Positions 25,676 through 34,285 of a stretch of 64,000 bases of DNA are shown here, piece after piece. The notes below the pieces were generated by a model. It had not been told where the DNA came from. It searched no databases and worked only from the letters and a program-made list of their open reading frames with translations. This DNA comes from Streptosporangium sp. NBC_01756. GTDB taxonomy: Bacteria > Actinomycetota > Actinomycetes > Streptosporangiales > Streptosporangiaceae. Within the stretch, counting starts at the first letter, position 1; each line of letters begins with the position of its first letter. Both the position numbers and the translations under genes were made by a program. Where the stretch lies: positions 8,494,001 through 8,558,000 of the forward strand of contig NZ_CP109130.1 in assembly GCF_035917975.1 (NCBI RefSeq). The letters run 5' to 3'.

Positions 25676-27031
25676 TCATGATCGTGTCCGACCTCTGAGC
25701 GTTTCGCGTCGATCGAGGCGCTGCGAGCTCCAGGCCGACCCGACAGCGACGAGGACGACGACGCTGATCAAGGCCAGCGACACTGCCGCGGACTCCCGCC
25801 CGGAGAGCTCCATCGCGTTCCGGAAGGCCTCGCCGGCACCGTGCAAGGCGAAAGCAGTTGCGCCACAGCCGAAGACGAGCCCGGCGACACCAACGACAGC
25901 GGTGACGGTCTTACCGACGTTCGCCGGCAGGAACCGCGCGAAACCGGCGCACACCAAGCCGGCGAGAACGACATCGGCAACGGCGGCGATCAATACGGCG
26001 AGGCTGACCACGGTGTTGTCCCCGTAGTGCTCGAAGTGCTCCCACGTTTCGCCGGCATCGGGGAGTCCGGCGACGCCGAGCGCCGATATGACCGCCATCG
26101 CCGTTATGGCCACCACCAAGGCGGCGACACCTACGGGCTGCCACCTCTTCGGCCGGGTCGGGAGGATCCTGGTGTCGCGCCGCAGGCGGACTGTGGTTGC
26201 GGGCTGCTCATCTGCGATGCCACCTGCCATGGCCAGTGCTTCGTCGACCGTCGGCCTACGGCCCGGGTCCTTGTCCAGGAGCCGGGTGATGAGCTGTGTG
26301 AGCGGTCCGGTCCGCTGCGGCGCCGGGGCCTCCTCCAGTAGTACTGCGGCCAACGTCGCTTCCTGGGTATCGCGGCGGAACGGTGAGACGCCCTCGACGG
26401 CCTGGTAAAGGGTCACGCCGAGGGAGAACAGATCCCCGGTGGGAAGGCCGTCGCTGCCGCGCAACCGCTCGGGCGCCGTGTACTCCGCCGAGCCGATGAA
26501 CATCCCGGTGGCGGTCAGTGCGGTGTCGGTGGAGTGGACCGCTGTCCCGAAGTCGGTGAGCAGGACTTTCCCGTTCTCGGCGAGCATGATGTTGGCCGGC
26601 TTGATGTCGCGGTGCACGACACCTTCCCGGTGTGCTGCGCCGATCGCCCTCAGCAGCGCCGCGGCGACTGCGATGGCCCTGCTCACCGGAAGAGGTCCGT
26701 ACTGCTTGACGTGCTCGCTCAGCGAGCATCCGTCGACCAGTTCCATGACGATCCAGGGCAGGCCGTCGTCGATGACGACGTCGTGGATCGCGACGATGCC
26801 GTCGTGCTTGCGCAACCGGGCGGCAGTGCGGGCCTCACGCGTGGCGCGCGCCAGCCGCTCGGCTCGTTCGGTTTCCGGCATCCCCGGCGGCAGTCGCAGT
26901 TCCTTGATCGCAACGTCCACGTCGAGGGTCTCGTCACGAGCCCGCCAGACCCGCCCGAAACCACCGGACCCCAGTTCGGCGGCAAGCCGGTAGCGGCCAC
27001 CGACCATGTCACCGGCCAGCCTCGAAGTCAT
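25676..27031 (-). CDS. Membrane-associated serine/threonine protein kinase
   Basis: A 451-residue Hanks-type kinase. The P-loop LGSGGFGRVWRARD is near residues 17-30, the catalytic loop is HRDIKPAN, the metal-binding motif is DFGTA, and APERL closes the activation segment. After residue about 290 come several hydrophobic helices (VGVAALVVAITAMAV, SLAVLIAAVADVVLAGLV, and two more), so it is membrane anchored with about four helices and lacks PASTA repeats. It is a single-gene unit facing the TetR gene. Confidence 0.9.
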   Translation of the reverse strand: MTSRLAGDMVGGRYRLAAELGSGGFGRVWRARDETLDVDVAIKELRLPPGMPETERAERLARATREARTAARLRKHDGIVAIHDVVIDDGLPWIVMELVDGCSLSEHVKQYGPLPVSRAIAVAAALLRAIGAAHREGVVHRDIKPANIMLAENGKVLLTDFGTAVHSTDTALTATGMFIGSAEYTAPERLRGSDGLPTGDLFSLGVTLYQAVEGVSPFRRDTQEATLAAVLLEEAPAPQRTGPLTQLITRLLDKDPGRRPTVDEALAMAGGIADEQPATTVRLRRDTRILPTRPKRWQPVGVAALVVAITAMAVISALGVAGLPDAGETWEHFEHYGDNTVVSLAVLIAAVADVVLAGLVCAGFARFLPANVGKTVTAVVGVAGLVFGCGATAFALHGAGEAFRNAMELSGRESAAVSLALISVVVLVAVGSAWSSQRLDRRETLRGRTRS

Positions 27032-27347
27032 GCCCCGTCTCCTGCCATCGTGCTTGGCACGAACAGTTGATCAGGGTACAGCCACCGCTATCGGTGCATG
27101 CCCGTTCTGCTGCACTCGGTGCGCAATGCGAAGGCAGCGGTCACCGCGCATCATCTACAGGTGGTGACCCCGGCTGGTCCGCTTCACCCGACCTGGTCCG
27201 CTTCACCCGACCGAGCATGCCCGGCGAGACGGCCCACATCGCGGTCTTGTCACCTCTTGGACGTGCCTGACAAGATCATCGCACGTTGGCCTGCGCAGAG
27301 AGGCCAATAACCCAAGATACCGATCGGTCAGCCTCGGCATCGACACC

Positions 27348-27376
27348 TGGCTCACCCCCACGGGCGTGGGGAGGAC
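27348..27376 (-). CRISPR. Lone type I-E CRISPR repeat
   Basis: This 29-base block matches the repeats of the array at 33.6 kb, differing from the copy at 33802 by a couple of bases, and lies in the same orientation. No second repeat is found one spacer length to either side. A MITE begins 18 bases downstream, possibly inside the adjacent spacer. It is an orphan repeat or the last trace of an array. Confidence 0.75.
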
Positions 27377-27394
27377 GAACGTCAGCTTGGGGTA

Positions 27395-27674
27395 GGGGTC
27401 CAGCCAAGGTAAGCCGAAAAGCTGCAATGCAAGATCAACAGCGCCGTGGCCTGCGCGATGAGGAAGGCCTCATCGGGGGTAGGCCAGCGGGCAAGCTTCT
27501 CGCCGGGCTTGCCGTATCGCGAAGGGGGTTGTGCGTTCCATAGGCGCGTACACGGCATGCGTTACAGAGGTGACCTGCAGAAACGCCAGGTTGATCTTTG
27601 TGCATCACGAACGTACGTGTGTATCACTTAACGATCATGCGTTGTGGCTTTCCGGCTTACCTTGGCTGGACCCC
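27395..27674. mobile_element. 280-bp MITE-like element with TA target duplication
   Basis: The ends are inverted repeats starting GGGGTCCAGCCAAGG; the outer 22 bases are identical and similarity continues for about 20 more. TA dinucleotides flank both ends (27393-27394, 27675-27676), as left by IS630/Tc1-mariner-type transposases. No transposase is encoded. From the kinase start to the element (27032-27347) I see no gene. Confidence 0.7.
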
Positions 27675-27794
27675 TATATGGGCCGGACCTCGTCCTGCTC
27701 TGCAACGGCTGGCCGCCGCGCAGGACGAACCCGATGACCTCGCCGCTGTGGGGCATCCGTACCGTCAGCGTGCCGGTGGGGTGGAGTCCGAGAG

Positions 27795-28160
27795 TCAGCC
27801 GGTCTGATCACCGGATCGGACCAATCGGCGTTCCCAGGCCAGGGCCGCGACCACACCGATGGCATAGGCGACCAAGTCCCATGGGTCGGGGAACGCGCCG
27901 ACCAGGACACCGCCGATGCCTGGCGGGGTCATGCCGACTATTTGGTAGAACTCGACGGCGGCGGCGATCGCGGCCGTGGCCAGGGTGCGGCGTGCGGCGG
28001 TGGTGCGCCACAGCAGCCCCAAGAACGCGTAGACCAGCATGGTGGCGCCGACGTCGCTCACGTAACCGCGGATGAACGGTTGTCCCGGGCCCCGGTAGAA
28101 GAGGACGAACGCGCCGACGGCGAGGGCGACGCCACCCAGAAGGACCATGGCACGGCGCAT
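27795..28160 (-). CDS. DUF2809-family small membrane protein
   Basis: A protein of about 121 residues with three to four membrane helices (MVLLGGVALAVGAFVLFY, DVGATMLVYAFLGLLW, LATAAIAAAVEFYQIV, DLVAYAIGVVAALAW). The pattern RGYVSDVGA and DPWDLVAYAIGV fits the VanZ-like DUF2809 family, of unknown function. ATG 28160 is favoured, with GGAGAA upstream; a TTG at 28187 would add nine residues. Confidence 0.75.
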   Translation of the reverse strand: MRRAMVLLGGVALAVGAFVLFYRGPGQPFIRGYVSDVGATMLVYAFLGLLWRTTAARRTLATAAIAAAVEFYQIVGMTPPGIGGVLVGAFPDPWDLVAYAIGVVAALAWERRLVRSGDQTG

Positions 28161-28523
28161 GAGATTGACATCTTCTCCGAATCTCAACGATCAGGACGAA
28201 CCTGATCATAGAGCTCGTCCCTTATGGCGGCATGCTGATTGCGGCAGGTCAGCGACCGCGGTGGAGTGCCATGGCGACGGCATGCCAGCAGGCTGGAACG
28301 TAGTGACGATCCATCCGGAATGAGGCCCGACCAGATGAAACAGTGCCCCGCGTGGTGCGACCCTGCTCGTCAGCCCGATGGGCCGAAAGATGAACGGCAA
28401 GTGGCTGGGGTTCGGCAAAAACTTCAAGGTCAACTCGGGTGAGTGGGAACTGACCTGGGTTGATGGTCCCCTGTCGGTTCGTGATCTTCGCCGGTACCAT
28501 CACAAAATATGAAGCACGATCTC

Positions 28524-28597
28524 GGGGCGGTAGCTCAGCTGGTTAGAGCAACAGACTCATAATCTGATGGTCGGGGGTTCAAGTCCCTCCCGCCCTA
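28524..28597 (+). tRNA. tRNA-Met (CAT anticodon)
   Basis: A 74-base cloverleaf. The acceptor stem is GGGGCGG with CCGCCCT, the D-arm contains AGCTCAGCTGGTTAGAGC, the anticodon loop is CTCATAA, and the T-arm has GGTTCAAGTCC. The anticodon CAT means elongator Met or, if lysidine-modified, Ile. The anticodon stem has an A-A mismatch at its top pair. No CCA is encoded. Its last three bases overlap the stop codon of the convergent gene. Confidence 0.88.
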
Positions 28598-29506
28598 CTC
28601 CGATCCCGTCTTCATCGGGCCCGTCACTACGGCGACGATCACCGTGCCTGGCATGAAGACGCCTTGCTCAACCATGGTGAAGATCCCCCACATCATCTTC
28701 GCCACATACACCCACTCCAGCAGCATTCCGTGCCGTTCGGCGAAGTCGTCGATGAACGTGTCGAGCTCGGGGCTGCGTTTGGCGTATCCGCCAGCGTGGA
28801 AGTCGTAGGCGATCGACCAGTTGGCCGACACCTCACCGTAGGTCGCGGCCTGGAGCCTGGCGACGTCGTCGGCCAGGAACCGACCCCCTTTCAAGATGGA
28901 GAAACCCAGCGCCCGCTGACCGGCGTTCAGGCCGGCGGCGATGCCCGCGAGTGTGCCTCCAGTGCCGACCGGGCAGCAGATGACATCGAACGGTACGTCG
29001 ATCTCCGCGGGGAGTTCCGCACAACCACGGACGGCCAGCTCGTTGCTGCCGCCCTCCGGCAGCAGGTAGAAGGGCCCGAACTCCTGCCGGAGCGCGTCGA
29101 TGACAGGCGCGGTGTCCTTGGCCCGGTAGGTGGCGCGGTCCATGTAGGTCAGTCGCATCCCGCAGCCGGCGGCGAAGGTCAAGACGTCGTTGAGCGGCTG
29201 GTGCTTCTCGCCGCGGATGACGCCGATGGTCTGAAACCCGCAGAGGGGGCCGGCTGCGGCGACGGCCCGCACGTGGTTGGAGTAGGCACCGCCGAAGGTC
29301 AGCAGAGTCTCGTGACCCAGCTCAGCGGCCCGCGTCAGGTTGTGTTGCAGCTTGCGCCACTTGTTGCCGGGCAGGAGTGGATGGATCAGGTCGTCGCGTT
29401 TGAGAAGCAGGCGCACCCCCGCGCGGGCAAGGCGCGCATCGGGGAGTTCCGTCAGGGGCGGCGAGGCTTGCGCCGGCTCGTGCCGGCCGTGCCTCAGGTG
29501 GCTCAT
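28595..29506 (-). CDS. PLP-dependent ACC deaminase/D-cysteine desulfhydrase family enzyme
   Basis: A 303-residue fold-type II PLP enzyme. The Schiff-base lysine is in LLPGNKWRKL (about residue 50), GGAYSNHVRAVAAAG binds substrate/PLP, and CPVGTGGTLAGIAAG is the phosphate-binding glycine loop. The family comprises D-cysteine desulfhydrases and 1-aminocyclopropane-1-carboxylate deaminases; I cannot separate them here, though the sequence resembles the former. The TAG stop lies inside the 3' end of the tRNA-Met gene. It stands alone. Confidence 0.87.
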   Translation of the reverse strand: MSHLRHGRHEPAQASPPLTELPDARLARAGVRLLLKRDDLIHPLLPGNKWRKLQHNLTRAAELGHETLLTFGGAYSNHVRAVAAAGPLCGFQTIGVIRGEKHQPLNDVLTFAAGCGMRLTYMDRATYRAKDTAPVIDALRQEFGPFYLLPEGGSNELAVRGCAELPAEIDVPFDVICCPVGTGGTLAGIAAGLNAGQRALGFSILKGGRFLADDVARLQAATYGEVSANWSIAYDFHAGGYAKRSPELDTFIDDFAERHGMLLEWVYVAKMMWGIFTMVEQGVFMPGTVIVAVVTGPMKTGSE

Positions 29507-29702
29507 GTCTTCAGGATGTCAAGCTCATGGGCCGGGGGGAAGGCGAGCCTTCAGGGCGGGTCGATCATTATCTGGGGTTGTCAAGCGAAATAGCTGGTCA
29601 GCTACTTGAAGGTCTGTCATGCACGTCAGGCGAGTAGACCCCGGCGTGCCGAGCAGGCCGGGTCGGGCGCGAGGGTTTTCGCGCGCGTGGAGGGGTGATC
29701 GA

Positions 29703-30623
29703 TCAGCGTTGGGTCGTTGCGATGAGGCGTCGTAGTGCCGCGTGGGCGGGTGGGCCCCAGGTGGCCTTGCCGCCTGGTCGGCCGTGGACACCGGCGTCGC
29801 CGACGTGGAGGCCGACGAGGGCGCGGATCACGGCCCATCCGCGGGCGCGGCGCTGGGCCGCGGCGTCCGGGGTCGGCTGGTAGGCCGCGTAGAAGTGGTC
29901 GGCGGCGCCGTCGGGTAGCAGAGTCCAGGCGGCGGCGAGGTCGACGGCCGGGTCACCCGCGAAGAGGGCGCCGAAGTCGATCACGCCGCAGAGGGTGCCG
30001 TCCGCGGTGAGGATGTTGGCCGGGTGCAGGTCGCCGTGGAGCCAGAGTGCCGGGCCGGCCCAGTCGGGTGCGGTGGCGGCGTCGTCCCAGATGGCGCGGA
30101 CAGCGTCGGGGTCGGAGATGAGCCCCAGCTCGGTGGCCGAGGCGAGCTGCTGGGCGACCCACGTGGAGGAGCCGGCCAGCGGCCCTCCGCGGCCCTGGCC
30201 GCCGGTGTCCACCTGTTCGGGGGCGGGTTGGTGAAGTGCGGTCAGGAAGGCGGCCAGGGCGTCGGCCGCCTCAGCGCCGCGCGTGATGGGGGCGCGGTCG
30301 GCGGGTTCGCCTGGAACCCAGGTGGTGACGATCCAGGGCCGCGGAAACCGCGGCGAGGGCTCGCCGAGGCGCTGCGGGACGGGAACCGGCAGGGGAAGGC
30401 GCGGGGCGAGGGCGGGCAGCCAGGTGTGCTCCTTGAGTAGCAGCTCATCCGCGGTCTCTCCCACCCAGGGCAACCGGACGGCGAGGTCGTCGCCGAGCCG
30501 CCATAACTGGTTGGCCCAGCCAAGCGCGCCCAGCCGCACCGGGTAATCGGCCAGGTCGGGGTGCTGATCACGCAGCAGATCCCGTACCAACTCCGCGGTG
30601 ATCTCGATCTCGGTGTGCGTCAT
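29703..30623 (-). CDS. Aminoglycoside/hydroxyurea phosphotransferase-family kinase
   Basis: A 307-residue small-molecule kinase. The catalytic loop is LWLHGDLHPANIL (Brenner motif HGDxHxxN) and the metal-binding DFG-equivalent is VIDFGALFAGDPAVDLA. The N-terminal lobe LGALGWANQLWRLGDDLAVRLPW carries the nucleotide-binding strands. It is a typical APH-fold protein; whether it phosphorylates an antibiotic or a metabolite is open. ATG 30623 is used; a TTG three codons upstream is possible. Confidence 0.87.
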   Translation of the reverse strand: MTHTEIEITAELVRDLLRDQHPDLADYPVRLGALGWANQLWRLGDDLAVRLPWVGETADELLLKEHTWLPALAPRLPLPVPVPQRLGEPSPRFPRPWIVTTWVPGEPADRAPITRGAEAADALAAFLTALHQPAPEQVDTGGQGRGGPLAGSSTWVAQQLASATELGLISDPDAVRAIWDDAATAPDWAGPALWLHGDLHPANILTADGTLCGVIDFGALFAGDPAVDLAAAWTLLPDGAADHFYAAYQPTPDAAAQRRARGWAVIRALVGLHVGDAGVHGRPGGKATWGPPAHAALRRLIATTQR

Positions 30624-30683
30624 GCGGGGCAACGCTAGCCGGATTTCAGCCGACCTGTTCCGGTTGCTGGAGGGAACCAGCTT

Positions 30684-31010
30684 GTGGAAGGCGCGGGGTC
30701 TGGACCGTTGGTGATGAGGGCCTCAGCTTCCTCAGCCTCGGGTGTCCTCACCGCAGTGACCGGCGGCACACCGCTGAGCGAAGCGATGAAGGAGCACGAC
30801 CTGCCCGACGAAATCGCCTACGGGCGGGCCCGCTGGGATGCCGCATGGCGGGCACAGCTCTATGACGCGCAGATGGAAGGCAGAGATCCTCGCCTGCGCC
30901 ACGGCAGAGCGTGGACGTATCGCAAGTACGGTTGCCGATGCCCGGAATGCCGGGCTACGCAACCCGGGTGCACGACGGCTCAGATACGCGACATAGCGGT
31001 AGCATCATGA
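30684..31010 (+). CDS. Small zinc-binding hypothetical protein
   Basis: A protein of up to 108 residues; a shorter start at ATG 30786 (MKEHDLPDE) is also possible. Near the C-terminus is RHGRAWTYRKYGCRCPECRA, the H-G-x6-Y-x3-G-C-x-C-x2-C motif of small proteins common in actinobacterial phages and plasmids. Function unknown. It hints at mobile-element ancestry. Confidence 0.5.
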   Translation: MEGAGSGPLVMRASASSASGVLTAVTGGTPLSEAMKEHDLPDEIAYGRARWDAAWRAQLYDAQMEGRDPRLRHGRAWTYRKYGCRCPECRATQPGCTTAQIRDIAVAS

Positions 31011-31114
31011 TCGTCCATCCCTGGAGCCATTCCTCCGGGGATGCCGCGAGGCTGCGTCATTGCGATGTGACGCTCACTGCGGTCGGCCCGGGAGCCAGCG
31101 GCAGCAGGACCCCC

Positions 31115-31153
31115 AAAAAGCGCCGCCATCCCTTCGGAGACGGCGGCGCTTTT
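31115..31153. terminator. Bidirectional intrinsic terminator
   Basis: A stem of about 12 pairs pairs AAAAGCGCCGCC with GGCGGCGCTTTT around a CCTTCGGAG loop. A T-tract follows on the plus strand and an A-tract precedes, so it can terminate transcription from both sides between the small hypothetical gene and rtcB. Confidence 0.8.
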
Positions 31154-31182
31154 CATGTTGCGGAGATTACGCATTAAATGTG

Positions 31183-31196
31183 GACTGTACACAGTC
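31183..31196. promoter_or_regulatory. Palindrome in AT-rich gap
   Basis: GACTGT and ACAGTC flank AC in a locally AT-rich gap (31154-31298) downstream of rtcB. No gene start lies nearby on either strand, so its role is unclear. Confidence 0.3.
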
Positions 31197-31298
31197 GTGA
31201 GACTACATACAGGCTTTTGGTGTGACGGCAACAACTAGTTTTAACTCTCTAGAGTTCTACTTACGAAGACTCCACTAGCAAGGTTCAACTAAAGAGAC

Positions 31299-32453
31299 TC
31301 ACCCTTTGTAGTTGAAGACCTGCCGCAGTGTGTGCTGCACGGTGACGAGGTCCTTCTGATCCTCCATCACGGCATCGATGTCTTTGTACGCCTGCGGGTG
31401 CTCGTCGACCAGAGTGCCCGCGCGGTCGGCGTTCCACGTCCGGCCGCCCATCGCTTCGGTGAGAGAGGCCGCGGTGAGCTCGGCACGAGCCCGCGTGCGG
31501 GACATGCGGCGGCCGGCGCCATGGGAGCAGGAGTTGTAGGAGACCGGGTTGCCCAGGCCGGTCACGATGTAGGAGCGGGTGCCCATCGAGCCGGGGATGA
31601 TGCCCTCGTCACCGCTGGCGGCCTTGATGGCGCCCTTGCGGGTGATCCACATGTCGCGGCCGTGGTGGCGTTCCTGCTGGGTGAAGTTGTGGTGGGCGTT
31701 GATTGTTCGGAGCGCGGAGCCGTGGCCGACGATCTCGAACAGGGACGCGACGAGGACCTCGGCCATGCGTGCCCGGGAGGCCATGGCGTAACGCTGAGCC
31801 CACAGCATGTCCTCGATGTAGGCGGTGAACTGCGGGGTGCCCTGCACGAGGTAGGCCAGGTCGGGGTCTTCGAGGGTGATGAAGTACTGCTTCATCAGCT
31901 TCTTGGCCTCGCCGATGTGCCTGGTGGCGAGCTGGTTGCCGATGCCCCGGGATCCGGAGTGCAGCACGGTCCACACGTGGTCGCGCTCGTCGAGGCACAC
32001 CTCGACGAAGTGGTTGCCGGAGCCGAGCGTGCCGAACTGGGCGATGGTCGTGCTCTCCTGCTTGCCGGTCAGAGAGGTGTGCGGCGTACCGACCTGGCTC
32101 AGGGCGGCGTCCACGCGGGGGTCGTCATGGCCCTTGCCGACGCCGGCCGGGATGCGCTGCTCAACAAGCGGCATCAGCGCGGCCAGGCTGTCGGGCAGGT
32201 CGGCGGCGGTCAGGGTGGTCTCGGTGGCCACCATGCCGCAACCGATGTCGACGCCCACGGCTGAGGGGATGATCGCGCCCTGGGTGGGGATGACGGACCC
32301 GACTGTGGCGCCCATGCCGACGTGCGCGTCCGGCATCAGCGCGACGTGGGAGGGGACGAAGGGCAGGCGGGCGGCGCGGGCGGCTTGTTCGATCGTGCCG
32401 GGCTCGATGTCGCTGGCCCATGAGATGAGACCGGGTGCTACCTGCTGCGGCAT
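31299..32453 (-). CDS. rtcB: RtcB-type RNA ligase
   Basis: A 384-residue GTP- and Mn-dependent RNA ligase that joins 2',3'-cyclic phosphate and 5'-OH ends. Visible motifs are AVGVDIGCGMVATE (metal ligands), GSGNHFVEV, HSGSRGIGNQL, and the guanylylated histidine in NSCSHGAGRRMSRTRA. ATG 32453 (MPQQVAPGLISWA) is the family start. No archease or rtcA gene is adjacent. The 460 bases upstream hold only a hairpin. Confidence 0.95.
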   Translation of the reverse strand: MPQQVAPGLISWASDIEPGTIEQAARAARLPFVPSHVALMPDAHVGMGATVGSVIPTQGAIIPSAVGVDIGCGMVATETTLTAADLPDSLAALMPLVEQRIPAGVGKGHDDPRVDAALSQVGTPHTSLTGKQESTTIAQFGTLGSGNHFVEVCLDERDHVWTVLHSGSRGIGNQLATRHIGEAKKLMKQYFITLEDPDLAYLVQGTPQFTAYIEDMLWAQRYAMASRARMAEVLVASLFEIVGHGSALRTINAHHNFTQQERHHGRDMWITRKGAIKAASGDEGIIPGSMGTRSYIVTGLGNPVSYNSCSHGAGRRMSRTRARAELTAASLTEAMGGRTWNADRAGTLVDEHPQAYKDIDAVMEDQKDLVTVQHTLRQVFNYKG

Positions 32454-32723
32454 GAGGGGTCGCCTTCCTGCGTGATGATCTCGTTGCAGGTTATGGACTG
32501 GCCAGTGGTGGCCGCCACTGGCTTTTGCCGTTTCGCCGTAGACGTGATGAGCAGGGCCCATTGAGCATCGGCGCACCGGCGTTCACGAGGCCGCCTACGG
32601 ACGGCCACACGGCCGCCTCTGGCCAGGGCTGCGCTTTCCCCTCACCGACCTCGCTGACTGGCAGGACCGTGCCAAACCGCCCCCTGCTCCGTGTTAACTC
32701 ACAACGCCTGCACACAGTCAAAG

Positions 32724-32759
32724 CCTTGCCGTGATCCCGGAGTCGGGATCGTGGCAAGG
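32724..32759. terminator. Hairpin in the rtcB upstream gap
   Basis: Sixteen-base arms matching at 14 of 16 positions enclose a GAGT loop. It lies about 155 bases downstream of the HicB-like gene on the minus strand and could terminate it. Apart from this, 32454-32913 shows no gene. Confidence 0.5.
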
Positions 32760-32913
32760 GCTGCGGAGTAAGGGTCGAGTCCATGAGTAATCAGCTGGGC
32801 AAGGGGATCGAGACGACTGATCAGGACGAGTGCCTCCTAGTGCGACGTTCCCCAACGGAGGTCGCGAACGGGCGGTCGAGAACCTGAGGACGCCGGGGCG
32901 GCCTTCTCCGCTG

Positions 32914-33381
32914 TTACATGGTGGCGCGGGGGACGATCTGGGAGATGCGCTGATGGGACAGGCCTAAGGCGCTGCCGATGTCGCGGGTGGTCCAGCCCTG
33001 GCTGATGAAAATGCGGGCGGCATTGCGGACGGCGTCGCGCTCGGCCTGTTCGGCGTAGAGGCGTGCGGCGCGTGCATCCGTGACGGTCCTCAGCGCACCT
33101 GCCGCTTCCGGGTCAGCGGGGGTGAGGTAGAAGCCGACGGTGTTGGGGTCGGGGTCGAACAGGTCGAACACGCTCTCCATGACATTGTCCGCAGTTTCGC
33201 CCCAGGTCGCGCCCTGAACCCGGATGACGTGGCTGTCCGGGAGGTCCTGGACGGTTGCGGTCCAGCGCTTACCGGTGCGGGTGGCGGTGGCGTGGTATGT
33301 GGTCGTGACTTGAAGTTCGAGCTGGTCGAGGTCTTCAGGGATGTCGGGCTGCTCGAAAACCGCTTCGTGACGTGTGGCCAT
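32914..33381 (-). CDS. HicB-like antitoxin-type protein with C-terminal HTH
   Basis: A 154-residue protein. Residues about 15-85 look like the HicB fold (YHATATRTGKRWTATVQDLPD, then WGETADNVMESVFDLF). A C-terminal helix-turn-helix ARIFISQGWTTRDIGSALGLSHQRISQIV probably binds DNA. No HicA-like toxin gene is adjacent, so it may be a solitary regulator. ATG 33381 is used; the frame extends seven codons upstream. Confidence 0.7.
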   Translation of the reverse strand: MATRHEAVFEQPDIPEDLDQLELQVTTTYHATATRTGKRWTATVQDLPDSHVIRVQGATWGETADNVMESVFDLFDPDPNTVGFYLTPADPEAAGALRTVTDARAARLYAEQAERDAVRNAARIFISQGWTTRDIGSALGLSHQRISQIVPRATM

Positions 33382-33635
33382 GGAAGAACCGTAGGCCACC
33401 ACGAGTCATTTCGTCTATCGAGCTAGCCTTAATCTGGCTAGTTTACTTGCTGAACGATGTGAGAGGAACCTACCAATAGGTTGACTCAGGGAACTGCCGC
33501 GGTCACTCTCGCCACTACGCGACTCAACGCCCACGCCTGGATCTGGGGCGACCACCCCGCAGCACCGAGCCTTGCGCCGCGAGTTCGTCTACTTGTTATG
33601 AGGAACGCAGCGCTAGGGGGCCTCCTGGCGTTCAG

Positions 33636-33951
33636 CGGCTCACCCCCCCACGGGCGTGAGGAGAACGCGTTCCACGTCGAGCGTGCCGTGATCGCCGACG
33701 GCTTACCCCCAGGTGCGTGGGGAGGACCGGGCCGGCCGTACGGCTCACCCCCACGTGCGTGGGGAGGACGGTACCTCTCAGGCCGGTAAGCCGTACAACG
33801 CCGACTCACCCCCACGGGCGTGGGGAGGACCCGGTGATGTCCAACCACACCGACGCGTTCGGCGACTCACCCCCACGGGCGTGGGGAGGACCGCGCGGGT
33901 CGTGTTCTGGGCTTCCTTGCGGACGACTCACCCCCACGTGGGGGTGAGCCG
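33636..33951 (-). CRISPR. CRISPR array A (type I-E), fused to array B
   Basis: Repeats at 33636 (31 nt, two extra Cs, degenerate), 33699, 33741, 33802 and 33863 (29 nt each), then the 28-nt hybrid repeat 33924-33951. Spacers are 32 nt except 33728-33740, which is only 13 nt. The crRNA strand is minus (repeat ends GTGAGCCG-like), so the degenerate repeat at 33636 marks the trailer and the leader should be at the right end, where array B instead begins. No cas genes are visible. Confidence 0.92.
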
Positions 33952-34195
33952 GCATCGGCGATGCGCCGAGCTGGGCCGGTGTCGTCCTCCCCACGCACGT
34001 GGGGGTGAGCCGCGCACGCGGAAGAGACCAGGGCCTACCTCGTGGTCCTCCCCACGCACATGGGGGTGAGCCGGCCGCCATAGGGGAGAACACGTCACAT
34101 CTGTCGTCCTCCCTACGCACATGGGGATAAGCCGCACCGGCGAGTGCGGTAGGCGGTGGACCTGTTGTCCTCCCCACGCACGTGGGGGTGAGCCG
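33924..34195 (+). CRISPR. CRISPR array B (type I-E), leader-proximal part
   Basis: The hybrid repeat 33924-33951 is followed by repeats at 33984, 34045, 34106 and 34167 (29 nt each) separated by 32-nt spacers. The crRNA strand is plus. A further spacer starts at 34196 and is split by the IS21 element at 34218. No leader precedes the array because array A joins directly. Confidence 0.93.
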
Positions 34196-34285
34196 GAAAC
34201 CAAAATGAGCGCCACCGTGTCAACGTCGGCTGAATTCTGACCCTCTGCCGTCGCCTGAATTCTGACCCCCTGATGTGGGTGTTCG

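Noticed and set aside
28524..28597. tRNA-Met as the attachment site of an integrative element
   Set aside because: No integrase gene and no direct repeat of the tRNA 3' end were seen nearby.
31299..32453. A cas gene or other defence gene near the arrays
   Set aside because: All genes from 25 to 41 kb were inspected; none has Cas motifs. RtcB is a general RNA ligase.
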